A DNA stretch of 64,000 nt, from contig NC_080672.1 in NCBI RefSeq assembly GCF_030247195.1, forward strand, positions 96,544,113 to 96,608,112, written 5' to 3'. Source of the DNA: Topomyia yanbarensis (taxonomy: Eukaryota > Arthropoda > Insecta > Diptera > Culicidae). The notes under the pieces were generated by a model, which saw only the letters and a program-made list of their open reading frames with translations, did not search any database and was not told where the DNA came from. Shown one piece after another: positions 8,793 through 20,822 of this stretch. The first letter of the stretch is position 1. Every line of letters begins with the position of its first letter. Both the position numbers and the translations under genes were made by a program.

Positions 8793-9519
8793 CATCGTGA
8801 TCCATGGTTGGATGAACAACTACACCTCGTTGGCGATCCAGGGAGTCAAGGAAGCCTATCTATCCAAGGGCGAGTACAACATCATAGGAGTAGACTGGAA
8901 CAAAGGAGCCGCCGAACCGTATCTTCGGGCTTCTCAGTATACCTTGGCCGTCGGTTATGTCGTCGCCGATCTGATTCACCGTGTAGTCCGATCCAATATG
9001 GCCACAATGGATCAAATTCATCTGATTGGGCACAGTCTGGGCGCACACATTGCTGGCTGTGCAGGAAATTTGGTGAATGTAGGAAAACTAAAAGTGATTG
9101 TCGGACTTGATCCAGCATCGATCAATTTCTTCGAAGATGAACCGGATGTCCGGCTTAGTCCAGATGACGCCGAGTATGTGGAAGTCATCCACACCAGCAC
9201 GCAGTTTTCCGGTTATCCCCATCCAATTGGGTTGGTTGATTTTTACATTAACTACGGCAAGAAACAACCGGGTTGTTTAACCGAATCTTGTAGCCACGGG
9301 AGGTCTATTGAGATCTTCATTGAATCACTGTCGAAGGAATGCAAAGGCTTTTGGGGTGCCCGCTGCGATGACTATAATGAACTGAAGGCCAAGACATGCT
9401 ACAATCTCAAACGGCAAGCTCTTCTCGGTGGTGACCCTCCCAGGTTGGAGAACGAGAAGGGTATCTACGTGGTGGTCACATCCGTGGACCCTCCGTTTGC
9501 TCTGGGGTATAACTTTTGA
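8793..9519 (+). CDS. Lipase / phospholipase A1-like secreted enzyme, last exon
   Basis: The exon starts after a clear acceptor (polypyrimidine then ACATGCAG) with a split codon and reads IVIHGW, the oxyanion-loop HG motif of the pancreatic-lipase/PLA1 family. Catalytic Ser is in GHSLGAH, Asp in GLDPAS and His in CSHGRS, at about residues 80, 105 and 167 counted from 8797. The lid between the two Cys (QPGC...CSH) is very short, as in insect phospholipase A1-type members. It hydrolyses lipid esters outside the cell. Residues upstream of IHGW (normally 80-100, with a signal peptide) are not in the adjacent DNA, so 5' exons lie left of the H3 relics and retrotransposon, or were lost. It lies 459 bp upstream of a same-strand paralogue. 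Confidence 0.88.
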
Positions 9520-9562
9520 CCGATAACCGCAAACTATACTGATTGATCGATGGGTATAAAGA

Positions 9563-9568
9563 AATAAA
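9563..9568 (+). terminator. Poly(A) signal of the first lipase
   Basis: AATAAA 44 bp after the stop codon. Confidence 0.6.
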
Positions 9569-9815
9569 TCTTCAAATTAATAGATACATTTGTATAAATA
9601 TCACAATCTGGAACTTCTTCGAAATGTTTTCTTCCTTCAATGAGTAAATAGAATGGATTACGTATTCGACAGCACAAGAAAGGATAAGCTGTCAGCTTAA
9701 ACTCTAAAATTGCGAATTCTTTGGATACGGAAGAATGCTATCTAGCTCAAACTTCGCGGTGGAAACTCCCACGATTGACAATAATTAAAAATAGCAGAAT
9801 GGTCTATCCAGTTCG

Positions 9816-9928
9816 TTATCAGTATTTCTAACGTTTTATTGTATCGAACTGTCCGAAAACATCTGTAATAGTCTTCTGATAACAAATGTACTAGCTGTCA
9901 ACTTTATCGTTGCCTCGATATATAAAAG
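9816..9928 (+). promoter_or_regulatory. Promoter of the second lipase: TATA box with GATA-like sites
   Basis: TATATAAAAG at 9919-9928 lies 51 bp before the start codon, a good TATA distance for a short leader. Three GATA-factor-like cores lie just upstream (TTATCAG 9816-9822, TGATAA 9877-9882, TTATCG 9904-9909). GATA sites are common in insect gut and fat-body promoters; the expression site is inference only. Confidence 0.55.
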
Positions 9929-9978
9929 ACATCACCGTCGATACTGATGACGATTCGTAGGTATTCCGCAATCAAAGT

Positions 9979-11067
9979 ATGATTCTTTCTCTGTTCTATT
10001 TCATTTCGTTTACACTCGTTATAGATGGTAAAATTACAATTGAATTTAGTTAGAAATGTACGCAACAACTTCTGGATTATTCTACTTTTTGTGCAGGTCT
10101 CCCCACTAAGGAAGACAATCGATGGCAGCTCGCAGCAGACGAACAAGGTTACCTGCACCTAGCATCTCGTAATCCGAACGCTGTTGAACTGCTTCCGAAC
10201 CCGGATCCGCACTTCAACCCCGAAAAGGACATTCGCTTTCTGTTGTACACTCGGTCCACAGGTGACATTCCTGAACGGATTGCTAACAACGATTACGATT
10301 CGGTGATGAGTTCCCGCTTCAATGCCGATCATCCCACGAGGATAATTATTCATGGTTGGGGTGGGAGCCAGAATTCCGCGATTAATAGAGTGATTCGAAC
10401 AGAGCTGTTAAACGTTGGGGAGTTCAATGTTATTTTCGTCGATTGGAGTGCCGGGAATGATCCGTTTTATCCAAATTCGCGGCGTTTAGTGTATCCGGTG
10501 GGAATCGCAACGTCCAATTTGATTGATTATCTCGTAAAAGTTGCAAATCTGAACAGAGATGATGTGGTGGTGATTGGACACAGTTTAGGGGCACACGCAG
10601 CTGGTAACGTTGGCAAGGGACAGTTTGGTAAATTACCGACGATAATTGGTTTAGATCCTGCACTCCCGTTTTTCGCCGGCGATGATGTAATTGATCGAAT
10701 AATGCAAACCGATGCAGAGTACGTGGAAATCATTCACACCAACGGTGGAGCTGCTGGGTTTCTGGAGCCCATTGGCGATGCAGATTTCTACCCAAATTGG
10801 GGTCGAATCCAGCCTGGTTGTGGAGTTGATATCGATGGAGGTTGTGCTCATCAGCGTGCGGTAGACTATTACGTGGAGTCAATCTATTCGCGGATAGGGT
10901 TTAACGCTGTTCAGTGTTCAAGTTTTCAGGAAATTCGAAGCGGCGTGTGTTCTAGTTCCGGTCCATCGGCTAAAATGGGTGGTGAACCTCCAAACAGGGG
11001 ATCATTAGTGAATGGCGTTTTCTACCTTTCGACTGCTGCTGCTAGGCCGTTCGCTACTGGATGTTAG
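9979..11067 (+). CDS. Secreted lipase / phospholipase A1-like enzyme, complete two-exon gene
   Basis: Exon 1 is 9979-10027 and exon 2 is 10097-11067, with a 69-bp GT-AG intron in phase 1; the product is 339 aa. The first 16 residues (MILSLFYFISFTLVID) form a hydrophobic secretion signal. The oxyanion IHGW motif is near residue 100; Ser179 (GHSLGAH), Asp203 (GLDPAL) and His268 (CAHQRA) form the triad. The lid between QPGC and CAH is short, arguing for phospholipase A1-type rather than classical triglyceride lipase activity. Length fits single-domain insect members, without a C-terminal PLAT domain. It is a tandem paralogue of the upstream lipase but keeps the IHGW region inside exon 2, so intron positions differ between the two. 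The start was chosen for the signal peptide, splice phase and TATA box. Confidence 0.92.
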
Positions 11068-11098
11068 ATAGCTGACATATTTGTCATAGTTGGTAGAT

Positions 11099-11104
11099 AA
11101 TAAA
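11099..11104 (+). terminator. Poly(A) signal of the second lipase
   Basis: AATAAA 32 bp after the stop codon. Confidence 0.6.
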
Positions 11105-12166
11105 GAGGGATTTCGTTAGTAGTATTCACTATTCATATTGTCGTTTGATGACAACAAAGGGATCGGTCCATTTTTCCAAGATGGAAAGCGTTCAAACTTA
11201 TGTTTAGTTTGAATACTCTGAAACCTTTATTTACGAACTATTCGTAATATTCGAGTTACGTAACTTTTTTACGAACTGAATTCAAAATAATTAACTCATT
11301 TTTTACGAATCAAGCTCATAAAAAAATTTGAGTGCCTACAGTAATGAAGCTGTATACAATTTAACATATTCTTAGGCAACTATTACTAACAGAAGCTGGG
11401 TATTTTCGAAATTGGGTTGACTAGTACATGACGGAAATCGATGTACGAAACCATTTTAAAGGAGCGTCTGGTGTAATAGATAAAAATATGGACTTATTTT
11501 TTATTTGCTTAATTGTTAGTATTGAACCTCTAGAGTTTTTTTTCCACAACTTCGGTGGCCACGCTGAGCTTCTTTTGTTTTAAATATTGTTTTTTGTTTT
11601 AAATAAATTTAATTTAAATTCCTCGCGCGTATTTGCTATAACACACACTCAGATTTCAATCTATCGGCGACAATTTTCGAAAAACTGATGGCGATAAAAA
11701 TACAGTGTAAACAATACACTCTGAACTACTTTTACTCAAATTTTAAAGATAAAATACCTAATGGGTTATTTTCTACATCGTTTTTTCCTGTGGTGCAATT
11801 TGATGTGGGATACCCTTTAATAGTGTTTTTCTCGAAATCGCGTTTTTTAAATTGACGACCACGAAAACTCAAAAAATAATTTACGAATTGGTTTGTTTTT
11901 TTTTATGAGAATTCGCAATATGTGTATCCTGTCGTTAAACCACAGAAATCTGAATGAAACAAAATTTCTTTCTACTATTTTGAAGAAAAGTGAGCGAATT
12001 TTACAGTGAAATATGAGATTTTTTGGTTTTCATGAATCCATTTTCCGAAACTCGAACCTTTTTCTATTTTTTTGTTCATCGATTAACAGTAACTGAGTCT
12101 AGGCTTTACAATTCTTATTGGATTTTCTGTATCAGACAATTTTATCAAGAGTTATCGTCTTCGTCG
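11105..12166. other. Non-coding AT-rich intergenic DNA
   Basis: No coding frame, RNA gene or recognisable element was found. Confidence 0.5.
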
Positions 12167-14655
12167 AGGCGCTCCTCGACGTGGAAATGGTTGAACGTCT
12201 ACTCTTGGAACGCTCGTATGTGTGGCTCTGCGTGACTGAAAATATTTTTTTCGTGCACAATGAGTGTAAAAATAGATCTTAGCATTACACAAAAGATCCA
12301 TTGTAGCCTTGCCTTAAAAATCGTAAAACAAAATAACTTTCAGTTTGAGCATTTTACGCTAGATGTCCCCTAAAATCAAAGATTTTAATAACTTCTCTAT
12401 AAGCACCGGTGGAAAAATAACAGGATTTTGGTAAGCTTGAGGCTCCTATTTTATGGAATGATTTTTGTTTGGGTCAAAACACATATTTTCAAGACGCTCA
12501 CCACTTTTGTCCGAATTGAGCGCACGGGACTATTCGGACCCCCTATTCCATCAACCACCATTCAGCGTCTTGTTTCTGCGCATATTGGAGTTTCTCCAAT
12601 AAAGATTATATAGGTAAACATAGTTCCATGGTAAATGGAAATTGACGGTCTGAATTGCCGAATAGGAAGGTCTGAATTACCCTACATTGTAAAAACGGAG
12701 AGTTTTGAAAATCGTCGCCTAGCGCTGCCATGGAGCGGAGCAAATAAATTTTTATAACTCAAAAATGTATCTGAGGCTTCAAACTAACAATTAGGTCCTT
12801 TGACCGATAAATTCTTTCACATCTACCCACTTAAAAACGCGATTTGCTTAGGTAGGTCCGAATCCAAACAGCCCCGAGTTCCCCTATATATAGTAATTAG
12901 TGATGATATGTTTATAGAAAATTTCACTCAACCGTATTGCAACTTACTCTGGCCTTCAAATTTATGTCACTCATCGATTTCCGTCATCTATTCGTCAAGC
13001 CCATTTCACAAATAAAGGCCAGATTTGATTATCCGTAGACTTGATTATCCGAGGACTCCATTATACGTAACAGATCACTCACTACCCTTCCCTCATCCTA
13101 CCCGAATAAAATTTTCTATTTCCTCTCAAGTATCAGTGAAAAATATGGTTTGAAATGATTTTGAATTGAGAAACTTATTTCAAATCTCTTAACAAGTTGT
13201 AATTTTTGGCGGGGTCCAAACTAACGAACCCTCCTCCTGGATCCGCCGCTGGTTTCTAGTGTTTCAGTGTCGACACATAGCAACTCAAGTTCATTGTACA
13301 TATGTGTAAATCGCACTGAATATGTAATAGACATTTCCACCATTATATTAAACATAACCAAACATGGAATCGTAGTTTGTATAAATCAGAAAGGCACAAT
13401 TGCGCCACTAGGCGCTCCTCGACGTGGAAATGGTTGAACGTCTACTCTTGGAACGCTCGTATGTGTGGCTCTGCGTGACTGAAAATATTTTTTTCGTGCA
13501 CAATGAGTGTAAAAATAGATCTTAGCATTACACAAAAGATCCATTGTAGCCTTGCCTTAAAAATCGTAAAACAAAATAACTTTCAGTTTGAGCATTTTAC
13601 GCTAGATGTCCCCTAAAATCAAAGATTTTAATAACTTCTCTATAAGCACCGGTGGAAAAATAACAGGATTTTGGTAAGCTTGAGGCTCCTATTTTATGGA
13701 ATGATTTTTGTTTGGGTCAAAACACATATTTTCAAGACGCTCACCACTTTTGTCCGAATTGAGCGCACGGGACTATTCGGACCCCCTATTCCATCAACCA
13801 CCATTCAGCGTCTTGTTTCTGCGCATATTGGAGTTTCTCCAATAAAGATTATATAGGTAAACATAGTTCCATGGTAAATGGAAATTGACGGTCTGAATTG
13901 CCGAATAGGAAGGTCTGAATTACCCTACATTGTAAAAACGGAGAGTTTTGAAAATCGTCGCCTAGCGCTGCCATGGAGCGGAGCAAATAAATTTTTATAA
14001 CTCAAAAATGTATCTGAGGCTTCAAACTAACAATTAGGTCCTTTGACCGATAAATTCTTTCACATCTACCCACTTAAAAACGCGATTTGCTTAGGTAGGT
14101 CCGAATCCAAACAGCCCCGAGTTCCCCTATATATAGTAATTAGTGATGATATGTTTATAGAAAATTTCACTCAACCGTATTGCAACTTACTCTGGCCTTC
14201 AAATTTATGTCACTCATCGATTTCCGTCATCTATTCGTCAAGCCCATTTCACAAATAAAGGCCAGATTTGATTATCCGTAGACTTGATTATCCGAGGACT
14301 CCATTATACGTAACAGATCACTCACTACCCTTCCCTCATCCTACCCGAATAAAATTTTCTATTTCCTCTCAAGTATCAGTGAAAAATATGGTTTGAAATG
14401 ATTTTGAATTGAGAAACTTATTTCAAATCTCTTAACAAGTTGTAATTTTTGGCGGGGTCCAAACTAACGAACCCTCCTCCTGGATCCGCCGCTGGTTTCT
14501 AGTGTTTCAGTGTCGACACATAGCAACTCAAGTTCATTGTACATATGTGTAAATCGCACTGAATATGTAATAGACATTTCCACCATTATATTAAACATAA
14601 CCAAACATGGAATCGTAGTTTGTATAAATCAGAAAGGCACAATTGCGCCACTAGG
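12167..14655. repeat. 1243-bp direct tandem duplication
   Basis: 12167-13409 is repeated as 13410-14652 with no difference that I could see by eye; both copies keep the same short open frames. The trinucleotide AGG occurs at both outer edges and at the junction (13410-13412), so the duplication has 3-bp microhomology. The content is non-coding and ends, on the minus strand, in the CCACCTAG head of the repeat family described for 15481-20822. It is either a very recent duplication or an assembly artefact. Confidence 0.9.
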
Positions 14656-14700
14656 TGGATTAAAACGGGTTTTTATAGTTTGGGATCTACATTACGTACC
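14380..14700 (-). mobile_element. Head segment of the CCACCTAG repeat family (minus orientation)
   Basis: On the minus strand it starts AAAACCCGTTTTAATCCACC, followed by a block also found on the plus strand at 61312-61600 (ACTACGATTCCATG..., GAAACCAGCGGCGGATC). The adjoining part is present twice because of the 1243-bp duplication. Confidence 0.55.
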
Positions 14701-14757
14701 AATAATTTTTATTTTATTTATGCTGTATCTTCTTGAAGAATCTATATTTTCTAAAAA

Positions 14758-15480
14758 AAACGACTTAATCCACCTAGCAGTGACATGAGACATTTCTTAT
14801 GCAACGGTTGGATCATTCGTTAGTTGGCAGAACTCATGCGAAGTAGGCACACAACTAGTGTTGAGAAGAACAAAGTTTTGAGTCTAGCACGAGTAAAACC
14901 TCGAATAAACAGAATAAAATATAGAAAATCAATGCAACACATGAAACTCAAAAAATAAAGCAAAGCTAAAAAAGTATTTATTATGTGAGTAGAATGATTA
15001 ATTTAAATCAAATAAATAGAATAAAGAAATCAAATTTCATTAGCTCATTTAATGAAAAATTAGAAAACATCAAAGAAAGTTATAACATTATTAGTAAAAA
15101 TTAAATTGATTCAAACTAATAAACTTGATGAAATGATTAACTGAACAAAATTGATAAAATCAGCCAAATAAAAAAACTTAATGAAATGCACGAACTGCAG
15201 AAAATTATTAAAATAAATAAAATGAATAAAAGAGAAAAAGTGAATAAAATAAATTAAATAAAGAAAATAAATATAATGATTAAATAGAATAAAATGAATA
15301 GTATAGATACAATAAATAAAATAAAAAAAATCAATGAAAGCAATAGAATGAATAAAAAAAACAAAATAAATAAAATTGATAAAATGAGCAATAAGAAGAA
15401 AAAAAACAGAATGAAATGAATCAAATGATTGAAGTAAAAAACTAAATTATTTAAAAAAAGTTGTGAAATCAATAGAATAA
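14758..15480. repeat. AT-rich simple-sequence tract after a CCACCTAGCAGTGA motif
   Basis: It begins TTAATCCACCTAGCAGTGAC...ATGAGACATTTCTTATG, then runs for about 550 bp in degenerate AAATAAAATGAAT-type sequence. The same combination occurs at 60225-60790. No gene is present. Confidence 0.55.
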
Positions 15481-15766
15481 AACCTATTTTAATCCACCTA
15501 GCGGTGCAATTGCGCCTTTCTCAATTATGAATCACGAGAATGTGTGCGTTGTTTATATTCATTAAAAGAGTTCGAGTTCTAAAATTTTGAAAAAAAAAAC
15601 AGCCACGGTAATATTGAACTGAAAACCTATTTTAATCCACCTAGCGGTGCAATTGCGCCTTTCTCAATTATGAATCACGAGAATGTGTGCGTTGTTTATA
15701 TTCATTAAAAGAGTTCGAGTTCTAAAATTTTGAAAAAAAAAACAGCCACGGTAATATTGAACTGAA
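15481..15766 (+). repeat. 143-bp head of the array family, present twice in tandem
   Basis: Starts at 15481 and 15624 with AACCTATTTTAATCCACC and GCGGTGCAATTGCGCCTTTC; the two copies look identical. A third, longer version is at 17011-17230. The head contains GCCTTTCTCAAT, the reverse complement of the family tail motif. Confidence 0.75.
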
Positions 15767-15770
15767 AAAA

Positions 15771-18700
15771 GGTGCGAAATCGGCAAAGTCCCAAAAAGTC
15801 GATTTTTACAAAAAAAAAAATTTTCGAGATAACATAAAATCTCGACATTTCATGCATTTTAAAGATGTTTGGCATCAAAAATACGAATTCGATTTCTGAA
15901 ATTTCATGGGGTCCCCCTTTGAAAAAAAAATTGAGTTCTGGCTTATATGGGAATTTCATATGTGACCGGACGATTTAGTCTATATTTCCGGACCCATATA
16001 AGCGATCCGTACAAAATTTTATAGACATCTGTGGGGATATTATAGCTATCATTTGGAACTAAGTTTGTGAAAATCGGCCCAACCATTTCAGGGAAACTGA
16101 TGTGAGTTCGTAAATTTTGAAAGATGGCCGCTTTTCCCGGGCACTTCCGGAACCGTCTATGGTGGTCAATGTAGTCAACGAAAGTTTGGTTGGCCGTCGG
16201 TGACCTAGAACAGCAAATTTAAGTTGTTTGAGAGACATTTTAGCGAAATTTTTACCTTTTTTGCTTTCAACGGAGTATCGGTTTGAATCACAATTTGCTA
16301 TGTGATCGCACGCCACAACCTGTAACTCCGGAACCGGAAGTCGAATCGGGATGAAATTAAATAGCCATTTACGGGGACGCAATACCTTTCATTTGAGGCC
16401 AAGTTTAGTCGAATCGGTCTAGCCATCTCCGAGAAACCGATGTGACTGTTATTCTGAATTTAGATACTTCCGCCGGGGCTTCCGGAACCGAGGATGGTGG
16501 CCAATGTGGCCAAATAGACTTTGAATGGATGTTAGTGACCTAATATTACAAATCGAAGCAGTTGTGGTCATATTTTGGAAAATTTTTCACCTTTATACAT
16601 TCATTGCAGAATTTATTAAAATCGACATTTTCTGCGTGTTCGTACTTATCACCCTGTAATTCCGGAACCGGAAGTCGGATCCATTAGAAATTCAATAGCA
16701 GCCTATGGAAACGTTGCACCTTTCATTTGAGACTAAGTTTGTCAAAATCGGTTCAGCCATCTCTGAGAAAAATGAGTGACATTTTTGGTCACATACACAC
16801 ACATACACACACACATACATACATACACACACACATACACACACAGACATTTGCCGAACTCGACGAACTGAATCGAATGGTATATGTCACTCGGCCCTCC
16901 GGGCCTCCGTTAAAAAGTCAGTTTTCAGAGCAATTGCAATACCTTTCTATTGAGAAAGGCAAAAAGGTGCGAAATCGGCAAAGTCCCAAAAAGTCGATTT
17001 TTATAAAAAAAAACCTATTTTAATCCACCTAGCGGTGCAATTGTGCCTTTCTCAATCATGAATCATGAGAATGTGTGCGTTGTTTATATTCATTAAAAAC
17101 TTTTAAATGCATATATTACATTTTATTATTATACATCACATGACAATTATATACAGGAAAATAAATCATTATTCGAGTTCTAAAATTTTGAAAAAGAAAA
17201 AACAGCCACGGTAATATTGAACTGAAAAAAGGTGCGAAATCAGCAAAGTCCCAAAAAGTCGATTTTTATAAAAAAAAATTTTTTCGAGATAACATAAAAT
17301 CTCGACGTTTCATGTATTTTAAAGATGTTTTGCATCAAAAATACGAATTCGATTTCTGAAATTTCATGGGGTCCCCCCTTTGAAAAAATTTTTGAGTTCT
17401 GGTTTATATGGGAATTTCATATGTGACCGGACGATTTAGTCTATATTTCCGGAACCATATAAGCGATCCGTACGAAATTTTATAGACATCTATGGGGATA
17501 TTATAGCTATCATTTGGGACTAAGTTTGTGAAAATTGGCCCAACCATTTCCGGGAAACTGATGTGAGTTCGTAAATTTTGAAAGATGGCCGCTTTTCCCG
17601 GGCACTTCCGGAACCGTCTATGGTGGTCAATGTAGTCAACGAAAGTTTGTTTGGCTGTCGGTGACCTAGAACTGCAAAGTTAAGTTATTTGAGAGACATT
17701 TTAGCGAAATTTTTACCTTTTTTGCTTCCATCGGAGTATCGATTTGAATCACAATTTGCTATGTGATCGCACGCCACAACCCGTAACTCCGGAACCGGAA
17801 GTCGGTTGGGGATAAAATTTAATAGCCATTTACGGGGACGCAACATCTTTCATTTGATACTAAGTTTGGTTAATTCGGTCTAGCCATCTCCGAGAAACCG
17901 ATGTGACTGTTAGTCTGAATTTGGATACTTCCGCCGGGGCTTCCGGAACCGATGATGGTGGCCAATGTGACCAAAGAGACTTTGAATGGCTGTTAATGAC
18001 CTAGTACTACAAATCGAAGCAGTTGTGGTCACATTTTGGAAAAATTTTCACCATTATACATTCATTGCAGAATTTCTTAAAATCGACATTTTCTGCGTGA
18101 TCGTACTCACCACCCTGTAATTCCGGAACCGGAAGTCGGATCCATTAGAAATTCAATAGCAGCCTATGGGAACGTTGCAACTCTCATTTGGGACTAAGTT
18201 AGTCAAAATCGGTTCATCCATCTCTGAGAAAAGTGAGTGAGATTGTGTTCGCGTACACACACACAGACGCACATACACACATACATACACACACACATAC
18301 ATACACACACACAGACATTTGCCGAACTCGACGAACTGAATCGAATGGTATATGTCACTCGGCCCTCCGGGCCTCCGTTAAAAAGTCGGTTTTCAGAGCA
18401 ATTGCAATACCTTTCTATTGAGAAAGGCAAAAAGGTGCGAAATCGGCAAAGTCCCAAAAAGTCGATTTTTATAAAAAAAATTTTTTTCGAGATAACATAA
18501 AATCTCGACGTTTCATGCATTTTAAAGATGTTTGGCATCAAAAATACGAATTCGATTTCTGAAATTTCATGAGGTCCCCCCTTTGAAAAAAAATTTGAGT
18601 TCCGGCTTATATGGGAATTTCATATGTGACCGGACGGTTTAGTCTATATTTCCGGAACCATATAAGCGATCCGTACGAAATTTTATAGACATCTATGGGG

Positions 18701-20822
18701 ATATTATAGCTATCATTTGGGACTAAGTTTGTGAAAATTGGTCCAACCATTTCCGGGAAACTGATGTGAGTTCGTAAATTTTGAAAGATGGCCGCTTTTC
18801 CCGGGCACTTCCGGAACCGTCTATGGTGGTTAATGTAGTCAACGAAAGTTTGGTTGGCCGTCGGTGACCTAGAACAGCAAATTTAAGTTGTTTGAGAGAC
18901 ATTTTAGCGAAATTTTTACCTTTTTTGCTTTCATCGGAGTATCGGTTTGAATCACAATTTGCTATGTGATCGCACGCCACAACCTGTAACTCCGGAACCG
19001 GAAGTCGGATCGGGATGAAATTAAATAGCCATTTACGGGGACGCAATACCTTTCATTTGAGGCCAAGTTTAGTCGAATCGGTCTAGCCATCTCCGAGAAA
19101 CCGATGTGACTGTTATTCTGAATTTAGATACTTCCGCCGGGGCTTCCGGAACCGAGGATGGTGGCCAATGTGGCCAAATAGACTTTGAATGGATGTTAGT
19201 GACCTAATACTACAAATCGAAGCAGTTGTGGTCATATTTTGGAAAAATTTTCACCTTTATACATTCATTGCAGAATTTATTAAAATCGACATTTTCTGCG
19301 TGTTCGTACTTATCACCCTGTAATTCCGGAACCGGAAGTCGGATCCATTAGAAATTCAATAGCAGCCTATGAGAACGTTGCACCTTTCATTTGAGACTAA
19401 GTTTGTCAAAATCGGTTCAGCCATCTCTGAGAAAAATGAGTGACATTTTTGGTCACATACACACACACATACACACACACATACATACATACACACACAC
19501 AGACATTTGCCGAACTCGACGAACTGAATCGAATGGTATATGTTACTCGGCCCTCCGGGCCTCCGTTAAAAAGTCGGTTTTCAGAGCAATTGCAATACCT
19601 TTCTATTGAGAAAGGCAAAAAGGTGCGAAATCGGCAAAGTCCCAAAAAGTCGATTTTTATAAAAAAAAATTTTTTCGAGATAACATAAAATCTCGACGTT
19701 TCATGCATTTTAAAGATGTTTGGCATCAAAAATACGAATTCGATTTCTGAAATTTCATGAGGTCCCCCCTTTGAAAAAAAATTTGAGTTCCGGCTTATAT
19801 GGGAATTTCATATGTGACCGGACGGTTTAATCTATATTTCCGGAACCATATAAGCGATCCATACGAAATTTTATAGACATCTATGGGGATATTATAGCTA
19901 TCATTTGGGACTAAGTTTGTGAAAATTGGCCCAACCATTTCCGGGAAACTGATGTGAGTTCGTAAATTTTGAAAGATGGCCGCTTTTCCCGGGCACTTCC
20001 GGAACCGTCTATGGTGGTTAATGTAGTCAACGAAAGTTTGGTTGGCCGTCGGTGACCTAGAACAGCAAATTTAAGTTGTTTGAGAGACATTTTAGCGAAA
20101 TTTTTACCTTTTTTGCTTTCATCGGAGTATCGGTTTGAATCACAATTTGCTATGTGATCGCACGCCACAACCTGTAACTCCGGAACCGGAAGTCGGATCG
20201 GGATGAAATTAAATAGCCATTTACGGGGACGCAATACCTTTCATTTGAGGCCAAGTTTAGTCGAATCGGTCTAGCCATCTCCGAGAAACCGATGTGACTG
20301 TTATTCTGAATTTAGATACTTCCGCCGGGGCTTCCGGAACCGAGGATGGTGGCCAATGTGGCCAAATAGACTTTGAATGGATGTTAGTGACCTAATACTA
20401 CAAATCGAAGCAGTTGTGGTCATATTTTGGAAAAATTTTCACCTTTATACATTCATTGCAGAATTTATTAAAATCGACATTTTCTGCGTGTTCGTACTTA
20501 TCACCCTGTAATTCCGGAACCGGAAGTCGGATCCATTAGAAATTCAATAGCAGCCTATGAGAACGTTGCACCTTTCATTTGAGACTAAGTTTGTCAAAAT
20601 CGGTTCAGCCATCTCTGAGAAAAATGAGTGACATTTTTGGTCACATACACACACACATACACACACACATACATACATACACACATACATACACACACAC
20701 ACAGACATTTGCCGAACTCGACGAACTGAATCGAATGGTATATGTTACTCGGCCCTCCGGGCCTCCGTTAAGAAGTCGGTTTTCAGAGCAATTGCAATAC
20801 CTTTCTATTGAGAAAGGCAAAA
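15771..20822 (+). repeat. Tandem array of ~1.2-kb units with ~337-bp internal subrepeats
   Basis: Unit starts (GGTGCGAAATC..GCAAAGTCCC) fall at 15771, 17231, 18434 and 19622, giving lengths of about 1195, 1203, 1188 and 1201. A fifth start at 16966 is broken after about 45 bp by another head segment (17011-17230). Inside each unit the block CATTTG..ACTAAGTTTG..AAAATCGG recurs at about 337-bp spacing (16050, 16390, 16724). Each unit ends in a (CA)n/(CATA)n tract, the block GAACTCGACGAACTGAATCG, a CGGCCCTCCGGGCC palindrome and ATTGAGAAAGGC. The third and fourth units are nearly identical. The 107-codon frames recurring on the minus strand are a by-product of this repetition. Degenerate copies lie at 21690-22540, 23650-24880, 61312-61776 and 63170-64000. 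Confidence 0.88.

Noticed and set aside
12428..14258. Pairs of identical short frames (61 and 71 codons)
   Set aside because: Identity comes from the 1243-bp tandem duplication; no coding signature.
15481..15766. Direct 143-bp repeats considered as LTRs
   Set aside because: They are adjacent rather than flanking an internal region, and no TG..CA ends, PBS or pol is present.
16059..20234. Minus-strand 107-codon frames repeated at 16059-16382, 18723-19046 and 19911-20234
   Set aside because: They are conserved only because the ~1.2-kb repeat units are alike; the degenerate units do not keep the frame and there is no domain or start context.
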